Origin: Microglena sp. YARC
Taxonomy: Eukaryota > Chlorophyta > Chlorophyceae > Chlamydomonadales > Chlamydomonadaceae
Length of the DNA: 64,000 nucleotides
Reading direction: 5' to 3'
NCBI GenBank assembly: GCA_022414725.1
Contig: CM039466.1
Location: 15,171,287-15,235,286 of the forward strand
The notes below the pieces were generated by a model. The model was not told the origin of the DNA, searched no databases, and worked only from the letters and a program-made list of their open reading frames with translations. The number at the start of each line of letters is the position of its first letter. Within the stretch, counting starts at the first letter, position 1. A program made the translations under genes and the position numbers. This document shows, piece after piece, positions 59,556 through 64,000 of the stretch.

Positions 59556-60578
59556 ATGGAATACCCACTCGCCGATATCGAATCAACCCGTCGTGTAGCG
59601 ACAAAAAATAGAGTTGGTGGCGGTCGATGTTCGGTGCAATGCGCTAACTGTGGCCGCACTGGGCATGTCTATAAGTTTTGTAAGCATCCCGTGAGTTCAT
59701 TTGGAATCATTTGCTTCAGGGTTCACAACAGACGACTCGAATACCTGATGGTGCAACGAAAGTACTCCCTCTGCTTTGTTGAGTTCGTTCGAGGCAACTA
59801 CATGCTCCAAAACCGCACATACATCATCAAATTAGTGTCTAACATGACGGACGAGGAGCGGGACATGTTGTTGGATGGTCCGTTCACGCATATCTGGAAC
59901 ACTTTCTGGCACACAGAATCGGATGACGTGATCGCGTCGTGCTTTGTAAGGGAATTCAACAAGTCATCGTACCTGTACGGACAGCTTAGCAAAGGCTACT
60001 GGTTGCGCACAGGCGAACCTCAAGAAACTAAACTAAGGTTTTTTAACCTAGAGTCAGCGATTCTTGACACACACGCCGCTTACATCGAACCTGAATGGGG
60101 GTTTCCGAAGGGACGTCGGAACATCAACGAGAGTGACATCGAGTGCGCTAAACGAGAGTTCATGGAGGAGACAGCGATGGACACCTCTGACATTCTCTTT
60201 CTCCATAATATCAAGCCGGTTGAGGAAACATTCTTCGGCATGAACCGTGTCAATTACCGCCACATTTACTACGTAGCGTCCATACCTGTACATGGAGGAG
60301 GATGCGTATACTCCGATGCAACATCACAGTACAAGCAGTCCGAATCATCTTCAAAAATATGTGCACCCGATTCGATCAAATATTCTTGTAAAGAGGATTC
60401 CTTCGCCACCAGAACATGGTGGTATGGGTGTGAACACGAGATTCGGCGCGTGGAATGGTTTAACGAAAATGACGTGCGTCGACAAGAGAACACCACCCAC
60501 CTTCGCATGTTCAATATGTTGCATCAACGCATCGCCCGCATGGTCATGTCGAACATTGATTTCGTTAGGAATGTTTGA
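59556..60578 (+). CDS. Nudix hydrolase with zinc knuckle, mRNA-decapping type
   Basis: 340 residues. A CCHC zinc knuckle (CANCGRTGHVYKFC, C29-C32-H37-C42) precedes a long Nudix domain: GIICFRVHNRRLEYLMVQRK, GFPKGRRNINESDIE and CAKREFMEETAMD (REFMEE catalytic core). This organisation resembles the large Nudix proteins of giant viruses related to the asfarvirus and poxvirus decapping enzymes, which cut mRNA caps to speed turnover. A knuckle would aid RNA binding. The gene is intact. Just after its stop are three copies of an 18-bp unit (ttaggaatgtttgatttc). Confidence 0.8.
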   Translation: MEYPLADIESTRRVATKNRVGGGRCSVQCANCGRTGHVYKFCKHPVSSFGIICFRVHNRRLEYLMVQRKYSLCFVEFVRGNYMLQNRTYIIKLVSNMTDEERDMLLDGPFTHIWNTFWHTESDDVIASCFVREFNKSSYLYGQLSKGYWLRTGEPQETKLRFFNLESAILDTHAAYIEPEWGFPKGRRNINESDIECAKREFMEETAMDTSDILFLHNIKPVEETFFGMNRVNYRHIYYVASIPVHGGGCVYSDATSQYKQSESSSKICAPDSIKYSCKEDSFATRTWWYGCEHEIRRVEWFNENDVRRQENTTHLRMFNMLHQRIARMVMSNIDFVRNV

Positions 60579-60616
60579 TTTCGTTAGGAATGTTTGATTT
60601 TGTTAGGAATGTTTGA
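60562..60616 (+). repeat. Triple 18-bp repeat at a convergent gene junction
   Basis: ttaggaatgtttgatttcg repeated three times across the stop of the Nudix gene and the stop region of the minus-strand membrane protein. The repeat extends into both ends and may serve as a shared 3'-end region; it could also be simple duplication. Confidence 0.6.
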
Positions 60617-63292
60617 TTTCGCTGCAATCTCTAAGCTCTTCTAGGTGACGCACATATTGGTTCTCGATGTTTTGGTTGATTGTCAGAAGCCATAGTGTCA
60701 ATATGGTGAACAAGATTGTTCCGAATAACCTGAGTATCAAAGGCATTGGTGCTAGAGGGACCAAGCAAGCCGATGTATCGAATGCCTCAGAGAACATGCT
60801 CTTGTCCAGCTCCCCGCTTTTGATGAGCGTAATGACTGAACCCAGGCGTTTGACGTTTTCTATCGATGCCATGGGATCCAGCTTCACCGTCACGTATATT
60901 GCCACAATCACGAACACAAGCATTATCATTAGGTACATGACAATCTCCGGCATGGACGAGAACCGCGAGTCTGTATTGAGATAGTTGCAACGTTTGTGGC
61001 TCGTCTGTGCCTCGTAAAAATATTTGATTGTGAGTTTTGCATCTTGCATAGACGTGTCACCCGCAGTTGTTTCCTCCGGGCTGCCTGTGCTAGTACCTTC
61101 AACGTTAATTCGTCTAATGTTAACCAAATACTCTATGGTTTGAGTTGTTGCGTTTATGAGATCGAAGCTGTTAACGTCAACGACGTGAGACTGACGGTCC
61201 AATATCGCTAGGCTTTTCTTGAACATAACTTCTGTGATTCCCACAACCGTGATCGCTAAAAATGTCAGAAATACCGTGAACAACACCGTATCCCAGAACG
61301 GCTGCGCTAGGTTCGTTATGAACGAGTCTATGATGACCATGAAGCTCGAAAGCAGGATGAACAAGACGATTGGGACGATGTGCCCTAGGATCGCTACGCG
61401 TGTGAGCTTATCTTTAGCAGGGATGTAACGCGGAAAGATATTTTTTTGGTCGCGCATTTTTTCGATAATCGGAACGACGTTCCTAAGAAACGCGATCCAC
61501 TTTGTATCTGTCATGTCTTGAACCTTCCTACGCAACCCGTAGTCGGAGATGAGCGACACCAACGGCGATTTTTTCATTGCCAATATTTTGGTATCTGCGA
61601 CCCTTAGTGTGTCGAGCATAATCCGTCTTAGGTGCCTATCGAAGTCCTCCAACGAGTACGCCTTAATTAACTGCCCCTCAATGACCTTCCGGAACTCTAG
61701 CAAGTCAAACGCAAACCCGTACTTGTGCATGACGTCGGAGATATCACTGGCGATGTAGTCTCGCTGGTCGAGCAATAAAAACGCGCACGAGCGCGCGTTC
61801 TTCGCCATCTGTTCAAACAACGTGCTGACGTCCACGCGGAGGTAGAATTCTTTCACGTCATCTCCGACTCGTTCCCCGCCAGTCAGAGGGAACTGCATGA
61901 AAAACGAAAGCACGGATATTTCGTTGGAAGACTTTAACGCTTTGTTTTCGAAGACCGTGTCGCATTCTAAGGCGTTTCTGTATTGTTGAAAGACATCCCT
62001 CTTGATATTGGAAATGACGACATTGCTCTTTATCTCGAACCCCATATTTGTCAAGTTAGCAGTAGTGGGTACATATCCTCCAATGAACAGCCGTTCTATC
62101 GTGTTCTTAGGAGGTTTCCTCATCGCCACAAATATGGAGCCGATTTCATTTTTGTTTTGTTCCGTGATGAAGCACTCTTCGATAGCCGCATACGACTTGA
62201 TTTTAAACAAGTACCCCTCAGGCGATTGAGGGCGTGAGCAAGCGAAAACGGCGACAATACAATTATCTTCTGCAGCCGCTGCGAACATTCTCCACGCCGC
62301 AGCTTTGGTTTCGCATCTCACCGGAGGGCTAATGAGCCACTGTTTTAACGGTTGCTCTAGAAAAGCGCCTTGTTGTAGATCCTTTGGTATAAATTCGTCG
62401 CGTAATCGCATATGGATGAATTCCAACACTTTGGGGATGAACAATTTCCCGATTTCTTTCAAACGATACCTGGGACCGTAGATTTTGTGACTTGGTCGTC
62501 GGCAGGTTGTTTCTCGAAGAAGCTCCGCAATGCGGAGAATTTGGAGTGTATCTCTGTCCATACGGTGAGCCGATCGAAACAATCGTAAGTGTTTTTGATT
62601 TGTTGCAACGCAACGAGCACCCCTTCTTTGTCTGCAGAACACGATTTTTCCACGAGAGTTACAATGGGCGGAGCTGTTCCCTGTTTTTCTTGGTTGCATG
62701 CAAAAGCAAGCGTCTTCGTTGTTGAGATTTCAGTGCGTGGGAATACTTCATCCAGAACATTGTCAATATCTTGTCCTGTGATTTTGAGTGCGGCGGGCTT
62801 TATCAATGGATTGCCGCTTAGTTCTGTGCGATAGAAACTAAGAAGGGTGTGCGTCGGTTTGTTCACCTCGAATTCGTATTGTCGTACTCGTTCTCCCATG
62901 GTAATAATGACTACCTTTGTGAGCAAAGATGTCACGGCTACCAGGAGAAGGATGTGGAAAATCTTTTCCAGTATTCCTATGATGTTTATAGAGTTGTCGA
63001 TACCTTTGCACAAGAGAAATGATAGAATGATCGTCACTGAAAGAAGAACGATTGAGATCATACCCATAGTGAATTGAATATCCGATTTTTGCGCATTGAC
63101 GTAAGACTCTGCTTTTTTCACCTCCTTTCCCAAAATCACCAACTGGGGGGCGATATTGTTCAAAAGCCGTACCCAACGCGACTTTGTGAGCTCGTCGTCC
63201 GGGTTGTTAAGTGTTTCGTACCTTAGAGATTAAAGGTCCAAATCTCGAAGATCCTCGTTTAGCTGCCTATGAATCTTGCGTAAAATAGCCAT
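60603..63292 (-). pseudogene. Large multi-pass membrane protein, one stop and one frameshift
   Basis: Read from ATG 63,290-63,292, 20 codons lead to TAA at 63,230-63,232. The frame then stays open to ~62,480, shifts once, and runs to 60,603, for ~895 residues in all. Six hydrophobic segments: MGMISIVLLSVTIILSFLLC, IFHILLLVAVTSLLTKVVII, IVPIVLFILLSSFMVIIDSF, FWDTVLFTVFLTFLAITVVG, IVMYLMIMLVFVIVAIYVTV and LRLFGTILFTILTLWLLTIN, separated by a large soluble domain (residues ~190-560). CAA-to-TAA would explain the stop. No family recognised. The 130-bp space upstream is a divergent promoter. Confidence 0.55.
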
Positions 63293-63333
63293 AGGACGCG
63301 CAAACAAACCCATTTCTACCTTTTATTTCTCGT

Positions 63334-63352
63334 TACAATTTTAAAAATTGTA
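63334..63352. promoter_or_regulatory. AT-rich palindrome between divergent genes
   Basis: TACAATTTT-A-AAAATTGTA is a perfect 9-bp-arm palindrome 42 bp from one start codon and 98 bp from the other. It could be a bidirectional promoter element or a protein-binding site. No second copy was noticed. Confidence 0.3.
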
Positions 63353-63449
63353 CATTCGCACGTTTGAGAACCACAATTTTACCATACATTTCCATGCGCC
63401 CGACATGCGAAATTAAAATGCTATTTCAAGCAGTTCAATATTGTCATCC

Positions 63450-64000
63450 ATGTCGGACACCGAATCGCGATCCCCGCAATTAATGGGTGGTAAAAACGAT
63501 AAAGCAGTCAAGGAAAATAAAGAAGGAATCAATATGTTCAGAAAAAATAAAGACAATATCCCTAATAAAATAGGAAGTACTTTCCGTAAGTTCCGTAAGA
63601 AGGTAGGAAATGCAAAAAGTACTTTCCGTAAGAAGGTAGGAGATGTAATAAGTAGTATTAGTAAGAAGGTAAAAAAGAAAGGAAACGTTCCCAATAAGTT
63701 AAAAGGGAATAAGGTGATCAAAAAAAGTAAGACTGGTGATCCAAAAAACAAGAGTGATAGAGGAATAGGAGGAATGTTTGGTGGCGATAATGGCGGTGGC
63801 GATAATGGCGGTGGCGATAATGGTGGTGGCGGTATTGATGAACGTTACGACAACGCTTCTAGTCGTGTAAGTGTTGTTGCTGCTTCATTGAAAAACTTTG
63901 TTTTGAAGGTGCTGAGAAGCTCTTTTTTGAAAGTGGTCTGTGAATTTCTGAAATCTCTCGTGGTCATTGTTGTCGTAGTGTTGGTGGTATACTTGATTTA
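63450..64000 (+). CDS. Basic repeat protein with membrane end, cut by the window
   Basis: Open frame from ATG 63,450 to the window edge (183 codons, no stop). A Lys/Asn-rich, strongly basic first ~110 residues contains repeated FRKKVGNAKS/FRKKVGD units, then GGGDN repeats (15-bp units at 63,782-63,830), then amphipathic helices and a hydrophobic end (FLKSLVVIVVVVLVVYLI) that is the start of a membrane segment. It may be a nucleic-acid-binding or membrane-associated virion protein; that is inference. Confidence 0.6.
   Translation, partial: MSDTESRSPQLMGGKNDKAVKENKEGINMFRKNKDNIPNKIGSTFRKFRKKVGNAKSTFRKKVGDVISSISKKVKKKGNVPNKLKGNKVIKKSKTGDPKNKSDRGIGGMFGGDNGGGDNGGGDNGGGGIDERYDNASSRVSVVAASLKNFVLKVLRSSFLKVVCEFLKSLVVIVVVVLVVYLI

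Noticed and set aside
39277..63232. Alternative genetic code (ciliate-like TAA/TAG = Gln)
   Set aside because: TGA is also found in frame, and intact genes in the same window terminate at TAA, TAG and TGA without plausible extensions.
1..64000. tRNA or rRNA genes
   Set aside because: No cloverleaf with CCA-adjacent acceptor or rRNA-like conserved segment was noticed by eye; a covariance-model search would be needed to exclude them.

Overview
The window looks like part of a large eukaryotic DNA virus genome of the Nucleocytoviricota (NCLDV), either free or endogenised in a protist or algal genome. The basis is a set of genes typical of these viruses: RPB6-like and RPB9-like RNA polymerase subunits, a TFIIB-like factor, an A18/XPB-type helicase, a SNF2-type helicase relic, a viral poly(A) polymerase, an FtsJ-type cap 2'-O-methyltransferase, a zinc-knuckle Nudix protein, an A22-type Holliday junction resolvase, a thioredoxin-SAP fusion, a giant virus glycosyltransferase and an S74 (endosialidase chaperone) fibre. 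Genes are intron-less, tightly packed on both strands, and mixed with many small one- or two-helix membrane proteins. No bacterial operons or ribosome binding sites are seen. I cannot fix the family or the host.

Layout. 0-12.4 kb: small membrane proteins, RPB6 and RPB9 side by side, an inverted-repeat element (3.8-4.6 kb), the A18-like helicase, a 5'-truncated LINE retrotransposon (6.8-8.8 kb), thioredoxin-SAP and unknown genes, nearly all intact. 12.4-18.3 kb: one very large fibre gene on the minus strand with 66-bp repeats, interrupted by a stop and several frame changes. 18.4-30.2 kb: a low-integrity zone with a ~4.1 kb degenerate 42-bp tandem array, a 1,000-N assembly gap (24,685-25,684) and a SNF2 helicase readable only across many frame changes. 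30.5-53.5 kb: cap methyltransferase, F-box/LRR and LRR proteins, structural-type proteins, glycosyltransferase, GIY-YIG-type protein and poly(A) polymerase. 53.5-64 kb: an IS607-family transposon, resolvase, a methyltransferase-like protein, TFIIB-like, Nudix, a large multi-pass membrane protein, and a basic repeat protein that runs off the end.

How the genes work together. Polymerase subunits, TFIIB-like factor, A18-like helicase, poly(A) polymerase, cap methyltransferase and Nudix protein together suggest cytoplasmic-style viral transcription and mRNA turnover. The resolvase would serve genome processing. The fibre, glycosyltransferase, thioredoxin and membrane proteins fit virion assembly. 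The F-box and LRR proteins suggest ubiquitin-pathway contact with the host.

Two signals stand out. First, ten in-frame stop codons (TAA, TAG and TGA) sit inside otherwise open genes, and most can be explained by single C-to-T changes; several frameshifts lie at homopolymer runs. Second, at least three families of small inverted-repeat elements, a LINE and two TnpB-type elements have colonised the region. Decay of an endogenised virus and unpolished long-read sequence are both live explanations, and they may both apply.
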